From Clostridia bacterium (lineage in GTDB: Bacteria; Bacillota; Clostridia; Oscillospirales; CAG-272), in contig CAAGGQ010000230.1 in assembly GCA_900769475.1 (NCBI GenBank), positions 1 through 64,000 on the forward strand: DNA of 64,000 bases, written 5' to 3'. How positions within the stretch are numbered: the stretch's first letter is position 1; each line of letters begins with the position of its first letter. The notes under the pieces are model-generated. The model saw only the letters and a list, made by a program, of their open reading frames with translations. It was not told the origin of the DNA and did not search any database. Below are positions 42,958 through 53,491 of the stretch, piece after piece. Position numbers and translations under genes: made by a program.

Positions 42958-43977
42958 ATGAATCTCAACGAACAGTATTATCGCAAGATCATGAGTGCCA
43001 TTGGCTTTGCTCTCTTGATCTTCCTCCTATTGTTCAATATTTTTGGTGTGGTGATCTCTTTGATATTGCCCATGGTGCTCCATGCGGCCCTACCTAATGC
43101 GCCCATTGCCTACGACGTGATCTATCAGCTGTCGTACGCGGCGGGGTATTTGGCCAGCTTTATGGTTCCCGTGGCTTTTTTAAAGCTGTTTATCAAAAAG
43201 GCGGGATTCCATTACCATCCTATGAACGCGCCCTTGCAGATTTCTCCCTGGTTGCCCTTGATTGCGCTGAGCTGTGTATCGCTGGTCTTTGTATTTTCCT
43301 ATTTGAATTCGGTGATCATGGAGCTTTTGGGAGGATACCCGGACTTTTTGTTCCAGCTCCCCGAGGAAGAGGATGTCCCCCCTGGGGTGTACCATTGGGT
43401 ACTGGAGTTTATCGCAGTCTGTATGGTGCCCGGCTTTTGCGAGGAGTTTTTGTTCCGCGGAGCCATTCTTACCAACTGCTTGCCCTTTGGTCGAGGAAAC
43501 GCTATTTTTATTAGCGCCTTGCTCTTCAGCTTCATGCACCAAAATCCCGCCCAGATCCTGTATACCTTTGCGGCGGGGATCCTGCTGGGGCTGGTTTACG
43601 AGCGCACGGGAAGCATTTGGAATTGCGTGCTGCTTCACATCTTCAATAACTTTGTGGCAACTGTCGAAACCATGCTCTCTACTGCCATCAGGGATTCGGT
43701 CATGCTCTCTCTGTGCATCGACCTGCTGGAGCTCGCCATTTTCATTCTCGGTCTTCTTTCTGCCGTGATCCTGATCACTCGCTTCTTTGCCAAGGGAAAA
43801 ACGCGAGTGGAAAACGGCTTTTTCGGCCGCGCGTTGCCGGCTTGCAATGACTACGCACCGATTCCCGTGGAGGCCCAAAGAGTGCGTCGGCTGTTTCTGG
43901 CCCCCTCCATGCTGGCGTTCCTGATCCTGGCAACGCTTCAGATCGGATTGATCTTACTCTACGCGGTGGTGTTTTAA
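42958..43977 (+). CDS. CPBP family intramembrane glutamic endopeptidase
   Basis: This 339-residue polytopic membrane protein has about eight hydrophobic segments. The CPBP (Abi) motifs are present: CEEFLFRG with the paired Glu at about 160, SFMHQNP and LHIFNNF. Such proteases process prenylated or bacteriocin-related substrates, or act in membrane quality control. ATG 42,958 is chosen for GAGGAGGG upstream rather than the earlier GTG at 42,931. The stop codon is immediately followed by the tadA start. Confidence 0.85.
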   Translation: MNLNEQYYRKIMSAIGFALLIFLLLFNIFGVVISLILPMVLHAALPNAPIAYDVIYQLSYAAGYLASFMVPVAFLKLFIKKAGFHYHPMNAPLQISPWLPLIALSCVSLVFVFSYLNSVIMELLGGYPDFLFQLPEEEDVPPGVYHWVLEFIAVCMVPGFCEEFLFRGAILTNCLPFGRGNAIFISALLFSFMHQNPAQILYTFAAGILLGLVYERTGSIWNCVLLHIFNNFVATVETMLSTAIRDSVMLSLCIDLLELAIFILGLLSAVILITRFFAKGKTRVENGFFGRALPACNDYAPIPVEAQRVRRLFLAPSMLAFLILATLQIGLILLYAVVF

Positions 43978-44439
43978 ATGATGCAAAATGATGAAAAATG
44001 GATGCGCCTGGCCCTGGAGGAGGCCTCCCTCGCGGTAGCGGAGGGAGAAGTTCCCGTTGGCGCTGTGATCGTGCGCGGGGACGAGCTGATTGCCCGTGCT
44101 CATAATCAATGTGTAACAGCATGTGACGCTACCGCCCACGCCGAAACCCTGGCCGTGGCTAAGGCCTGCAAGACCTTGGGCTCCTGGAGACTGTCAGAGT
44201 GTACCCTATACGTGACCCTGGAGCCTTGCCCCATGTGCGCCGGCGCGGCCATCAATGCCAGAATCTCCAGGATCGTTTACGCCGCCAAGGATCCCCGTGC
44301 CGGTGCCTGTGAGAGCCTGTTCCGCCTGGCTTCCTATCCCCTGGAGTGCCAACCCGCTTGCGAGAGCGGACTGTTGCAGGAGGAATCGCTTGCGCTTCTT
44401 TCCAATTTCTTTTCCACTATGCGAAAAAGAACCACTTAA
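43978..44439 (+). CDS. tadA: tRNA-specific adenosine deaminase
   Basis: This 153-residue zinc deaminase converts the wobble A34 of tRNA-Arg(ACG) to inosine. The active site is HAETLAVAKA (zinc His and catalytic Glu) and LEPCPMCAGAAINARI (two zinc Cys). It starts one base after the CPBP stop, so the two are coupled. asnA follows 40 bp later without a terminator between. Confidence 0.93.
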   Translation: MMQNDEKWMRLALEEASLAVAEGEVPVGAVIVRGDELIARAHNQCVTACDATAHAETLAVAKACKTLGSWRLSECTLYVTLEPCPMCAGAAINARISRIVYAAKDPRAGACESLFRLASYPLECQPACESGLLQEESLALLSNFFSTMRKRTT

Positions 44440-44479
44440 TTTGCAATATTACAACCCCTGAAAGGCTTGGTAATCAACA

Positions 44480-45484
44480 ATGTCAAACGTTATGATCCCC
44501 GAGGGATACCAATCGTTTCTTTCCCTCCGTCAAACCCAATACGCCATCAAAAAGGTCAAAGATTTCTTCGAGCGCGACCTTACCGCCCAGCTCAATCTGA
44601 TCCGTGTTTCGGCTCCGCTGTTCGTGGATCCCGAGATCGGCCTGAACGATAACCTCAACGGCGTGGAGCGCCCGGTACAGTTCGATCTGTTTTCTGGAAA
44701 AACGCTGGAGATCGTTCATTCTTTGGCAAAATGGAAGCGCTTTGCCCTCAAGACCTATGGCTTTGAGGCAGGCGAGGGCCTGTATACTGATATGAACGCC
44801 ATTCGCCGCGACGAGGATACCGATAATATTCATTCCATGTTCGTAGACCAATGGGACTGGGAAAAGATCATTACTCCGGAGCAGCGCAACCTGGAATACC
44901 TCAAGGAGGTGGTGGAGTGCATCTACCAGACCCTGCGGCACACTGAAAATTATATCGTAAACGAATATTCCTTTATTGGTAAGCTTCTGCCCGAAAGGAT
45001 CACCTATGTCACCTCCCAGGAGCTGGAGGACCGTTGGCCCGAGAAGACCGCCAAGGAGCGGGAATACGCGGCGGCCAAAGAATACGGTGCCATCTTTTTA
45101 ATGCAGATCGGCGGAAAGCTGAAGAGCGGAAAGATCCACGATGGTCGCGCTCCCGACTATGACGATTGGTCGCTCAACGGGGACATCATCGTGTATTATC
45201 CCATCCTGGACATTGCGCTGGAGCTTTCTTCCATGGGCATTCGCGTGGACGAGGAGACTCTGCGCCGTCAGCTCAAGGAGCGTGGCTGTGAGGATCGCCA
45301 AAATCTTCCATTCCACAAGGCACTGCTCAACGGAGAATTGCCTTACACCATTGGCGGCGGTATCGGCCAATCCAGAATGTGCATGTTCTTCCTGCGCAAG
45401 GCTCACATTGGCGAGGTGCAGTCCTCCCATTGGAGCGAGGAAGAGGTGCGGCTCTGCGAGAAAAATGGCGTACATTTGCTATGA
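44480..45484 (+). CDS. asnA: Aspartate--ammonia ligase (asparagine synthetase A)
   Basis: This 334-residue enzyme makes asparagine from aspartate and ammonia with ATP. It has the class II tRNA-synthetase-like fold. Typical stretches are [44 protein letters not shown] (within about 75-100) and [14 protein letters not shown] near the end. GAAAGG lies upstream. It supplies asparagine for the AsnRS encoded 3 kb downstream. A terminator follows. Confidence 0.95.
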   Translation: MSNVMIPEGYQSFLSLRQTQYAIKKVKDFFERDLTAQLNLIRVSAPLFVDPEIGLNDNLNGVERPVQFDLFSGKTLEIVHSLAKWKRFALKTYGFEAGEGLYTDMNAIRRDEDTDNIHSMFVDQWDWEKIITPEQRNLEYLKEVVECIYQTLRHTENYIVNEYSFIGKLLPERITYVTSQELEDRWPEKTAKEREYAAAKEYGAIFLMQIGGKLKSGKIHDGRAPDYDDWSLNGDIIVYYPILDIALELSSMGIRVDEETLRRQLKERGCEDRQNLPFHKALLNGELPYTIGGGIGQSRMCMFFLRKAHIGEVQSSHWSEEEVRLCEKNGVHLL

Positions 45485-45494
45485 TTTCGTTTGC

Positions 45495-45530
45495 GAAAGC
45501 AGAATCGGGATTCGGTTCTGCTTTCCTTAT
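45495..45530 (+). terminator. Terminator after asnA
   Basis: GAAAGCAGAA (45,495-45,504) pairs with TTCTGCTTTC (45,516-45,525). The T-tract is short, so read-through into the next gene is possible. Confidence 0.55.
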
Positions 45531-45563
45531 CTGATTTTTTGATCTTATACGGAGGAAATGACT

Positions 45564-46649
45564 ATGAAACAGACGGGAAGGACCGTCGCTCTGTGTTTGC
45601 TGTTATGCTTGCTTGGAGGCATGCTCTGGGGATGCGGTGGGGAAGATCCGGCGGAACTTTTTGTAAAGACCCGCAATCTTACCTGGGCGGTGGGAGCCCC
45701 CTTGCCCGCGGCCGAGGATTTTATCGTGTCCATGCCCGAGGGCGCAAGCGTCCGTTTTGCCGAGACCTATCGGTTCACGTCCCTGGGAGAATACACGCTT
45801 TTGCTGATCGTTACGTCGGCCAAGGGAAGCGAACAGCTGTGCGAGGTAAAATTTACACTGATCGTGGATGACGATCCTCCCGCGATCCGCGGTGCCAAGG
45901 ATCTGAGCGCCTACCTTGGGGAGGGGATCTCCTACCGTGCCGGGATTCTGGTAACCGATAATTGTAGCTCTGAAGTGGATCTGCAGGTGGATACCTCTGC
46001 GGTGGATCTGACTACCCCCGGAGCCTATCCCGTAACCTATATTGCCACCGATGCCTCGGGCAATCGGTCCGAGGTTACCGTGATTCTCTATCTGTATCGG
46101 GAGGAGATCACCAAAGAGATGCTCTTCCGGCGTCTGGATCTCATCATTCAGGAATTCGTTCCCACGGCAGGAAGTCTGGAGCAGCAGGCCAGAGCCGTTT
46201 ACGGCTACGTATTTTATCACGTGGCATACACTTCCAGCTCGGATAAGAGCGATTGGATTCGCGCGGCCTACGAGGGGCTGCGCACCGGAGAAGGGGATTG
46301 CTACACCTATTTTGCCCTTTCCAAGGCCTTTTTTGAGCGCTTGGGCATAGAGAACATGGATGTTCAACGCACCGAGGGGCTGGTGGACGAGCGGCACTAT
46401 TGGAACTATATCAACATTGGAAGCACCGAGGCGCCTCGTTGGTATCATTTTGACGCTTGCCGTTTGCAGGGAATTCAGCACAGCGGATGTCTGCTGACCA
46501 ATCGGCAGATCGCCTCCTATACCCGCCTTCGTGCCAACGAGCAGGGCGTGACCGGCTATTTTTACGCCTACGATGCCTCCAAGTACCCTTCCTGCGCCGA
46601 GCAGATCATCACCAGCACTCCCAGCCTTGAGCCTTACGCGGAGGATTGA
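45564..46649 (+). CDS. Lipoprotein with Ig-like and transglutaminase-like domains
   Basis: This 361-residue surface lipoprotein has a signal ending in lipobox LWGC (Cys24). Residues about 108-185 form an Ig/cadherin-like repeat (ISYRAGILVTDNCSS ... ATDASGNRSEVTV) of the DUF5011 kind. The C-terminal part (from about 205) is a transglutaminase-like cysteine protease fold, with catalytic Cys in GEGDCYTYFAL, His in ERHYWNYINIG and Asp in WYHFDAC. It may cleave or crosslink proteins or peptides at the cell surface. ATG 45,564 follows GGAGG by 8 bases. The adenylation enzyme starts 2 bp after its stop. Confidence 0.8.
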   Translation: MKQTGRTVALCLLLCLLGGMLWGCGGEDPAELFVKTRNLTWAVGAPLPAAEDFIVSMPEGASVRFAETYRFTSLGEYTLLLIVTSAKGSEQLCEVKFTLIVDDDPPAIRGAKDLSAYLGEGISYRAGILVTDNCSSEVDLQVDTSAVDLTTPGAYPVTYIATDASGNRSEVTVILYLYREEITKEMLFRRLDLIIQEFVPTAGSLEQQARAVYGYVFYHVAYTSSSDKSDWIRAAYEGLRTGEGDCYTYFALSKAFFERLGIENMDVQRTEGLVDERHYWNYINIGSTEAPRWYHFDACRLQGIQHSGCLLTNRQIASYTRLRANEQGVTGYFYAYDASKYPSCAEQIITSTPSLEPYAED

Positions 46650-46651
46650 CT

Positions 46652-48160
46652 ATGCAAACCAACATTTTAGAATATCTGGAGGCCACCGCCCCGCGGTTGC
46701 CCCAAAAGATCGCCTATTCGGATGGAAGCGACCACATGACCTTTGCCCAGCTTCACGAGGCTAGCCAAAGGATCGGCTCTGCCCTGGTGTCCGAGGGCTT
46801 TTCCAAGGGCCCCGTGGGGATCCTGATGAAAAAGCATCCCACCCAGGTGGCCGCTTTCTACGGTGTGGTCTATGCCGGTGGCTTTTATGTTCCCCTGGAT
46901 ATGGATATGCCCGCGGGACGAATGGAAATGATCCTGGAAACCGTTGGAGCTCAGGCCTTGATCGTGGACGAAAAGGGCGAAACTCTTGCCAAAAAGTTGC
47001 ATTATGCGGGAACAGTTCTTCGCTACGGTACGTTGGCCGCCGCTCCTATCCAAACCGAGGCGTTGAATGCGATCCGCCGTCGGCAGATCGATACCGATCC
47101 CATTTACATCGTGTTCACCTCGGGCTCTACCGGTGTTCCCAAGGGCGTGGTGGCCTGCCATCGCTCGGTGATCGACTACACCGAGGCATTGTGCGATGCG
47201 TTGCAGTTCTCAGAGGATTCGGTGTTTGCCAATCAAACGCCCCTTTTTTTCGACGCACCCCTCAAAGAGCTGATGCCCGTGATCAAACTTGGCGCTACCG
47301 CTTATTTCGTTCCCAAATCCCTCTTTCTGTTTCCTATGCGCCTGTGCGATTTTTTGAACGAGCACGGCGTCAATACTGTTTGCTGGGTAGTGTCGGCTCT
47401 GACCATGATCTCCTCTCTGGGCGTCCTGGAAAAGAATCCCCCCCGCCATCTTACTACCATTGCCTTTGGAAGCGAGGTCTTTCCCAAGCGTCAGTATGAG
47501 CTGTGGCGACAGGCGTTGCCCGAGGCAACCTTCTACAATCTGTACGGTCCCACCGAGGCAACGGGAATGTCCTGCTATTGGAGAGCCGATCGGGATTTGG
47601 AGACGGAGGAGCCCATTCCCATCGGTCGCCCCTTCCGCAATACCGACCTTTTGCTGATCGGCGAGGATGGCCGCGAGGTGCAGGACAGAGAAATGGGAGA
47701 GGTCTACCTGCGAGGAACCTGCGTGACCTTGGGATATTATAACCAGCCCGAAAAGACCTCCGAGGCCTTTGTGCAAAACCCTCTGCAATCGGCCTATCCC
47801 GAAATTGTTTATCGCACCGGGGACATTGCTTATCGCAATTCTCACGGGGAGCTGGTCTTCGTTTGCCGCAGAGATGCTCAGATCAAGCACATGGGGCATC
47901 GCATTGAGCTGGGCGAGATCGAGACCGCCGCCCAAAAGGACGGGGGCGTGGATCAGACCTACTGTCTGTACGATACCGAGAAAAAGCAGATCGTGCTATT
48001 CTACACGGGTTCTGCCGAGCCCCAGGCCTTGATGACCACCCTCAAGCACTATCTGCCACGCTACATGCTGCCGTCGCTCTGCCATCGGCTGGAGCGCATG
48101 CCTCTGACGCCCAACGGGAAAAAGGATCGCAAGCAGCTGGCACAACGGTATTTTATGTAA
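46652..48160 (+). CDS. Stand-alone AMP-forming adenylation enzyme
   Basis: This 502-residue enzyme of the ANL superfamily resembles amino acid adenylation domains and DltA. Core motifs are FTSGSTGVPKGVV (A3), YGPTEATG (A5), YRTGD (A7), IKHMGHRIELGEIE (A8) and the catalytic lysine in PLTPNGKKDRKQL (A10). It lacks a carrier protein or condensation domain, and no dltB, dltC or dltD lies nearby. GGAGG at 46,640 supports ATG 46,652. Tight linkage to a transglutaminase-like lipoprotein suggests a joint role in modifying the cell surface or a small product. The substrate is unknown. Confidence 0.82.
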   Translation: MQTNILEYLEATAPRLPQKIAYSDGSDHMTFAQLHEASQRIGSALVSEGFSKGPVGILMKKHPTQVAAFYGVVYAGGFYVPLDMDMPAGRMEMILETVGAQALIVDEKGETLAKKLHYAGTVLRYGTLAAAPIQTEALNAIRRRQIDTDPIYIVFTSGSTGVPKGVVACHRSVIDYTEALCDALQFSEDSVFANQTPLFFDAPLKELMPVIKLGATAYFVPKSLFLFPMRLCDFLNEHGVNTVCWVVSALTMISSLGVLEKNPPRHLTTIAFGSEVFPKRQYELWRQALPEATFYNLYGPTEATGMSCYWRADRDLETEEPIPIGRPFRNTDLLLIGEDGREVQDREMGEVYLRGTCVTLGYYNQPEKTSEAFVQNPLQSAYPEIVYRTGDIAYRNSHGELVFVCRRDAQIKHMGHRIELGEIETAAQKDGGVDQTYCLYDTEKKQIVLFYTGSAEPQALMTTLKHYLPRYMLPSLCHRLERMPLTPNGKKDRKQLAQRYFM

Positions 48161-48316
48161 AAAGGGAAAAGTCTTGGAAATGATTGTGGTTCGATTGCCA
48201 AAAGGCGTTTTGGATGCTGGATCACAACGGAGGGGCCCATTGTTTCGTTTTGGTGCCTTGAAAAAGAATTCTTTTCGCTTTTTTGGGGGAATTTTTCCAA
48301 AACCGCAAGAATTCGA

Positions 48317-48345
48317 TTGACAACCGTGGGAAAGTGTGCTATAAT
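48317..48345 (+). promoter_or_regulatory. Promoter of asnS
   Basis: TTGACA (48,317-48,322), a 17 bp spacer and TATAAT (48,340-48,345), with TGTGC before the -10. Confidence 0.85.
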
Positions 48346-48384
48346 AATTTGATGTAGAAATAACCATCCAAAAAGAGGTTTGAA

Positions 48385-49779
<1,395 letters not shown>

Positions 49780-49787
49780 TGCTTTTT

Positions 49788-49818
49788 GCCGGAGTGCCCC
49801 GTTCACTCCGGCATTTTT
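49788..49818 (+). terminator. Terminator of asnS
   Basis: GCCGGAGTG (49,788-49,796) pairs with CACTCCGGC (49,804-49,812), followed by ATTTTT. Confidence 0.85.
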
Positions 49819-49844
49819 ACGGAAAAGAAAGGAATTGGGAATCT

Positions 49845-51257
49845 ATGAATACCGATATTATTATCGTTGGTGCGGGTCCCGCGGGGATCTTTACCGCATT
49901 GGAGCTTTTGCGCAAGGGAAGCAAACAGAAGATCGTCATCGTGGAAAAGGGAAGAGCGGTGGAGGATCGTAGCTGTCCCAAGGAAAAGACCGGCCGTTGC
50001 ATGAATTGCAAGCCTTACTGTCATATTACCACAGGTTTTTCGGGCGCGGGAGCGTTCTCGGACGGAAAGCTTTCTTTGAGCTGTGAGGTGGGCGGCGATC
50101 TTCCCAACCTTCTTGGGGCCGATGTTGTACAAAAGGTCACCGATTATACCGACACCATCTATCTGGAGTTTGGTGCCGATACCCACGTGGAGGGCGCCGA
50201 GATCAATGATGAGGTCAAGGAGATCCGCAAGCGCGCCATTCGTGCAGGACTAAAGCTGGTGGATTGTCCCATTCGTCACCTGGGCACCGAGAAGGCGCAC
50301 CAACTGTATTGGGATATTGAAAAGTACTTGCAGGATCACGGCGTGGAGATCTATTTTGGCTGTGAGTGCCGGGATCTTTTACTGGAGGGAGACCGTTGCC
50401 TTGGCGTGATCGTTGCCCATCAGAAGGGCGAAACCGAACAGATCCGTGCCAAGCACACCATCATTGCTACGGGACGCCGCGGTGCCGACTGGCTGGAAAA
50501 GCTGTGCGGCGAGCATAACATTGCTCATCTGCCCGGTACCGTGGACATTGGTGTTCGCGTGGAGGTACGGAACGAGATCATGGAAAAGGTCAACAAGGTT
50601 CTGTACGAGTCCAAGCTCATCGGTTATCCCGCCCCCTTCAAAAACAAGGTGCGTACTTTCTGTCAAAATCCCGGCGGCTTTGTCAGCCAGGAGAATTACG
50701 ATAACGATCTGGCCGTGGTGAACGGACACTCCTACAAGGAGCGTAAATCTGACAATACTAACCTGGCCATTCTTTGCTCTCACAACTTCTCGGTGCCCTT
50801 CAATAAGCCCATCGAGTATGCGCAAAAGGTTGGCGAGCTGACCAATATGCTGGGCGCGGGTCACATCATGGTGCAGCGCTTTGGCGATATTTTGGATGGG
50901 AAACGTACCTGGCAAAAGGAATTGGCGCAGTCCAACGTTCGTCCCACGCTTCCCGATGCGGTGGCAGGTGATATTACCGCGGCTATGCCGTACCGTGCCA
51001 TGACCAACATCATCAACTTTATCCAGGCCATGGATCAGGTGGTTCCCGGCTTTGCTTCTTACGAAACGTTGCTGTATTCTCCCGAGCTGAAGTTCTACAG
51101 CAATCGCGTAAAGATGGATGAGCGTCTGAACACCAACATCGAGGGCTTGCATTGCCTGGGTGACTCCAGCGGCTGGACCCGTGGGCTGATGATGGCCTCG
51201 GTGATGGGCGTGATCATGGGGCGCATCCTGGCGGAAGAAGAACATGCCGCACGGTAA
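49845..51257 (+). CDS. FAD-dependent dehydrogenase, COG2509 type
   Basis: This 470-residue flavoprotein has an N-terminal Rossmann FAD motif (DIIIVGAGPAGIFTALELL) and a Cys-rich patch CPKEKTGRCMNCKPYC near 45-60. The glycine-rich TTGFSGAGAFSDGK follows, and GLHCLGDSSGWTRGLM lies near the C-terminus. This matches the uncharacterised NAD(FAD)-utilising dehydrogenase group of anaerobes. The Cys cluster could bind metal or a thiol substrate. ATG 49,845 is preferred over earlier codons that lie in the asnS terminator. The SGNH hydrolase gene follows 15 bp later. Confidence 0.82.
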   Translation: MNTDIIIVGAGPAGIFTALELLRKGSKQKIVIVEKGRAVEDRSCPKEKTGRCMNCKPYCHITTGFSGAGAFSDGKLSLSCEVGGDLPNLLGADVVQKVTDYTDTIYLEFGADTHVEGAEINDEVKEIRKRAIRAGLKLVDCPIRHLGTEKAHQLYWDIEKYLQDHGVEIYFGCECRDLLLEGDRCLGVIVAHQKGETEQIRAKHTIIATGRRGADWLEKLCGEHNIAHLPGTVDIGVRVEVRNEIMEKVNKVLYESKLIGYPAPFKNKVRTFCQNPGGFVSQENYDNDLAVVNGHSYKERKSDNTNLAILCSHNFSVPFNKPIEYAQKVGELTNMLGAGHIMVQRFGDILDGKRTWQKELAQSNVRPTLPDAVAGDITAAMPYRAMTNIINFIQAMDQVVPGFASYETLLYSPELKFYSNRVKMDERLNTNIEGLHCLGDSSGWTRGLMMASVMGVIMGRILAEEEHAAR

Positions 51258-51272
51258 ATGGGAGCGATTGCC

Positions 51273-52349
51273 ATGGGAATTGAAAAAATAGATTCTAACT
51301 TTGCTACTGCTCAGATCACGGCAGAGGGAGAAAAGGTACTTTATACCCTCCCTTGCGCCCCCTTTGATCTCTACGGTGTATTTTTTGATGAGAAAAATCA
51401 TCGGTTTGTTCGTATGGATCTCGACGTGGCACAGAATGTCAGCGATAAAGTATGCCATCTTTCCAAGCACACCTCCGGTGGGCGAGTGCGCTTTTCTACC
51501 GATTCCACCTTCTTTGGAGTAACGGTGGCCTACGATACTTTTAACCGAATGTCCCATATGCCTCTTTTGGGCTCCTCCGGTATGACCCTTCTGGAGGAGA
51601 AAGAGAACGGTGAGGTTCGTCTGATCCACAGCGTTCAGCCCTCCTATCGCAAGGAAACGGGGTATACCTCGTCGGTAAAGCTTCGCGGAGGTAAGATGCG
51701 GAATTATATTCTGTATTTCCCGCTTTATAACTTTATCAGTTCGCTTCAGATCGAGCTGGATGCAGGCGCGCAGATCGCCGGAGGAAGGAAATATAAGGAC
51801 GAACTGCCGATCCTGTATTACGGCTCCTCCATCACCCAAGGCGGATGCGCCAGCCGTCCCGACAACTGCTACCAAGCGTTGATCTCCAAGTGGAACAACA
51901 TCGATTATATCAATCTTGGTTTTAGCGGAAACGGTAAGGGAGAGCAGGCCATGGCGGAGTATTTGGGACAGACCCCCTGTAGCCTTTTTGTTATGGACTA
52001 CGATCACAACGCTCCCAACGCTGAACACCTGGAAAAAACGCATTTCCCGTTTTACGAAACTTTCCGAAAGCTGCAACCCGATACGCCGATCCTGATGATC
52101 AGCATGCCGGATTGTGACCGAATTCCGGAACAGGCAAAGGAGCGCGAGGCGATCATTCGCAAGAGTTATCGCAAGGCAAAGGCACATGGTGATACCAACG
52201 TTTATTTCCTTTCTGGCAAAACCCTGTTTGGCAAGGAGGATCGCGTCAACTGCACCGTGGATCGCGTTCATCCAAACGATCTGGGCTTTTACCGCATGGC
52301 AAAGAAGATCTATCAAAAGATGAAGCAGATCGATAAAAAATTTCAATAA
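51273..52349 (+). CDS. SGNH/GDSL hydrolase with GxDLY-type N-terminal domain
   Basis: This 358-residue cytoplasmic esterase-like protein has an N-terminal beta-rich domain (about 1-160), including APFDLYGVFF, that fits the PF14607 companion domain. A C-terminal SGNH domain follows. The nucleophile block is LYYGSSITQGG (Ser replacing the GDS form), then NLGFSGNGKG, and the catalytic Asp-His is DRVHPNDLGF. It likely removes acyl groups from sugars. GGAG eight bases upstream favours 51,273. It is co-transcribed with the flavoprotein gene. Confidence 0.8.
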   Translation: MGIEKIDSNFATAQITAEGEKVLYTLPCAPFDLYGVFFDEKNHRFVRMDLDVAQNVSDKVCHLSKHTSGGRVRFSTDSTFFGVTVAYDTFNRMSHMPLLGSSGMTLLEEKENGEVRLIHSVQPSYRKETGYTSSVKLRGGKMRNYILYFPLYNFISSLQIELDAGAQIAGGRKYKDELPILYYGSSITQGGCASRPDNCYQALISKWNNIDYINLGFSGNGKGEQAMAEYLGQTPCSLFVMDYDHNAPNAEHLEKTHFPFYETFRKLQPDTPILMISMPDCDRIPEQAKEREAIIRKSYRKAKAHGDTNVYFLSGKTLFGKEDRVNCTVDRVHPNDLGFYRMAKKIYQKMKQIDKKFQ

Positions 52350-52358
52350 TGAAAGAAA

Positions 52359-52393
52359 TAGCGGAAGACGTTAAAATCTTCCGCTACTTTTTT
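52359..52393. terminator. Bidirectional terminator between two SGNH genes
   Basis: TAGCGGAAGA (52,359-52,368) pairs with TCTTCCGCTA (52,377-52,386), followed by T-rich sequence on both strands. Confidence 0.8.
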
Positions 52394-53465
52394 ATTTGAA
52401 TTGATATTCCCGATAGGCTTTTTCTTCCAGATACTGATCGATCAGCGTCTGAAGCCCCTTCATATCGCTTTCGGACTTGAAGATCTCGGGATAGTTGGTG
52501 GTAGCACCGTTGTAGGTGTAATATTTGCTTTTGAACTCCGAGAAGGTGCGCCAGGTGGTCTCGGCAAAATCGTAGGTCTGTCCCACGGCACTCTTGCCGG
52601 TGATGGCACAGTAGGTCATCAGCGTGGTGATATAGCCTGCCAGCTGATTGGGGTGGTAACCGTCGGAGGCACTTTTGCAAACCGCAAAGCTGTTCTTATT
52701 GTAGCTTTGCAGAGCGCCGGGAACGGTAGTTTCTCCCTTGATCACGTCAGACACCAGCTTGCCCCAGTCCACAATGGTAAAGCCCCACTCCTCAATGGTT
52801 TTGAGGTTGTTGAGAATGTTGATGGGGAAGGTGGGGGAGACCGAAACGTTATGGGCGCCCGAGCTGCAAAGATAGACGAATTTGACGTTGGGATTTGCCG
52901 CTTGGAACATGTCCATGATGAAACGGATGTTGCCAAGGAAGCTTTCCTCGGTGGTAGCCGAAGCTCTTTCGCCGGAAACGATAACATAGTCGTAATTGCG
53001 GTCGGTGAGGTAGGAGAAGTGATCCTCGCCCTTGCAGCTCTTTTCGGCGTTGCATTTTCCCGAACAGAAGGAGCTCAGTCCGTGACCTCCAAAGGTAAAG
53101 TTGGTAACCGACACGTTCTCGCCGTTGGCTTTGCAGAGCTGATAGAAATAGCCCTTATCGTTCACGCGGTCGGATTGCTTCAAATAGGATGTGCTCTTTT
53201 CCAAAACCGTTTGTCCGTAATAAACGAAAGAGTCACCAATAAAAATAATTTTTTTGCCGTCCAATGAAATGACCTCCGGATCGTTTTGTTCAGGTTCTTT
53301 CTCTGTGGTAAGAGCTTCTGTAGGCTGTTCTGTAGGAGCTTCCGTGGGAGAAGAGGGGGAGGTGGTTGCTGATATTGTTGGATCAGAGGGGACATCTTGG
53401 CTACATCCAACCAGAAGAAGCGGAGCGCAAAGCAGGAACGCTAAGACAAGACACAATTTTTTCAT
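52392..53465 (-). CDS. SGNH hydrolase-like lipoprotein
   Basis: This 357-residue lipoprotein has lipobox LVGC (Cys21), a low-complexity Thr/Pro/Glu linker (about 25-65) and an SGNH-like domain beginning KKIIFIGDSFVYYG. A central NFTFGGHGLSS and a C-terminal DGYHPNQLAGY give the Gly and Asp/His blocks. A Cys-rich loop (CSGKCNAEKSC) is unusual. It resembles the DUF4886-type SGNH group. It should act on surface glycans or be catalytically altered. It lies 26 bp after glnS, with GGAA before the ATG. Confidence 0.75.
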   Translation of the reverse strand: MKKLCLVLAFLLCAPLLLVGCSQDVPSDPTISATTSPSSPTEAPTEQPTEALTTEKEPEQNDPEVISLDGKKIIFIGDSFVYYGQTVLEKSTSYLKQSDRVNDKGYFYQLCKANGENVSVTNFTFGGHGLSSFCSGKCNAEKSCKGEDHFSYLTDRNYDYVIVSGERASATTEESFLGNIRFIMDMFQAANPNVKFVYLCSSGAHNVSVSPTFPINILNNLKTIEEWGFTIVDWGKLVSDVIKGETTVPGALQSYNKNSFAVCKSASDGYHPNQLAGYITTLMTYCAITGKSAVGQTYDFAETTWRTFSEFKSKYYTYNGATTNYPEIFKSESDMKGLQTLIDQYLEEKAYREYQFK

Positions 53466-53491
53466 AAAGATCAATTCCTTTTTCGAATAAA

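Noticed and set aside
48161..48384. 224 bp gap after the adenylation gene checked for an RNA gene or riboswitch
   Set aside because: Apart from the asnS promoter and weak A/T-rich runs, no stem-loop set or conserved motif is visible.
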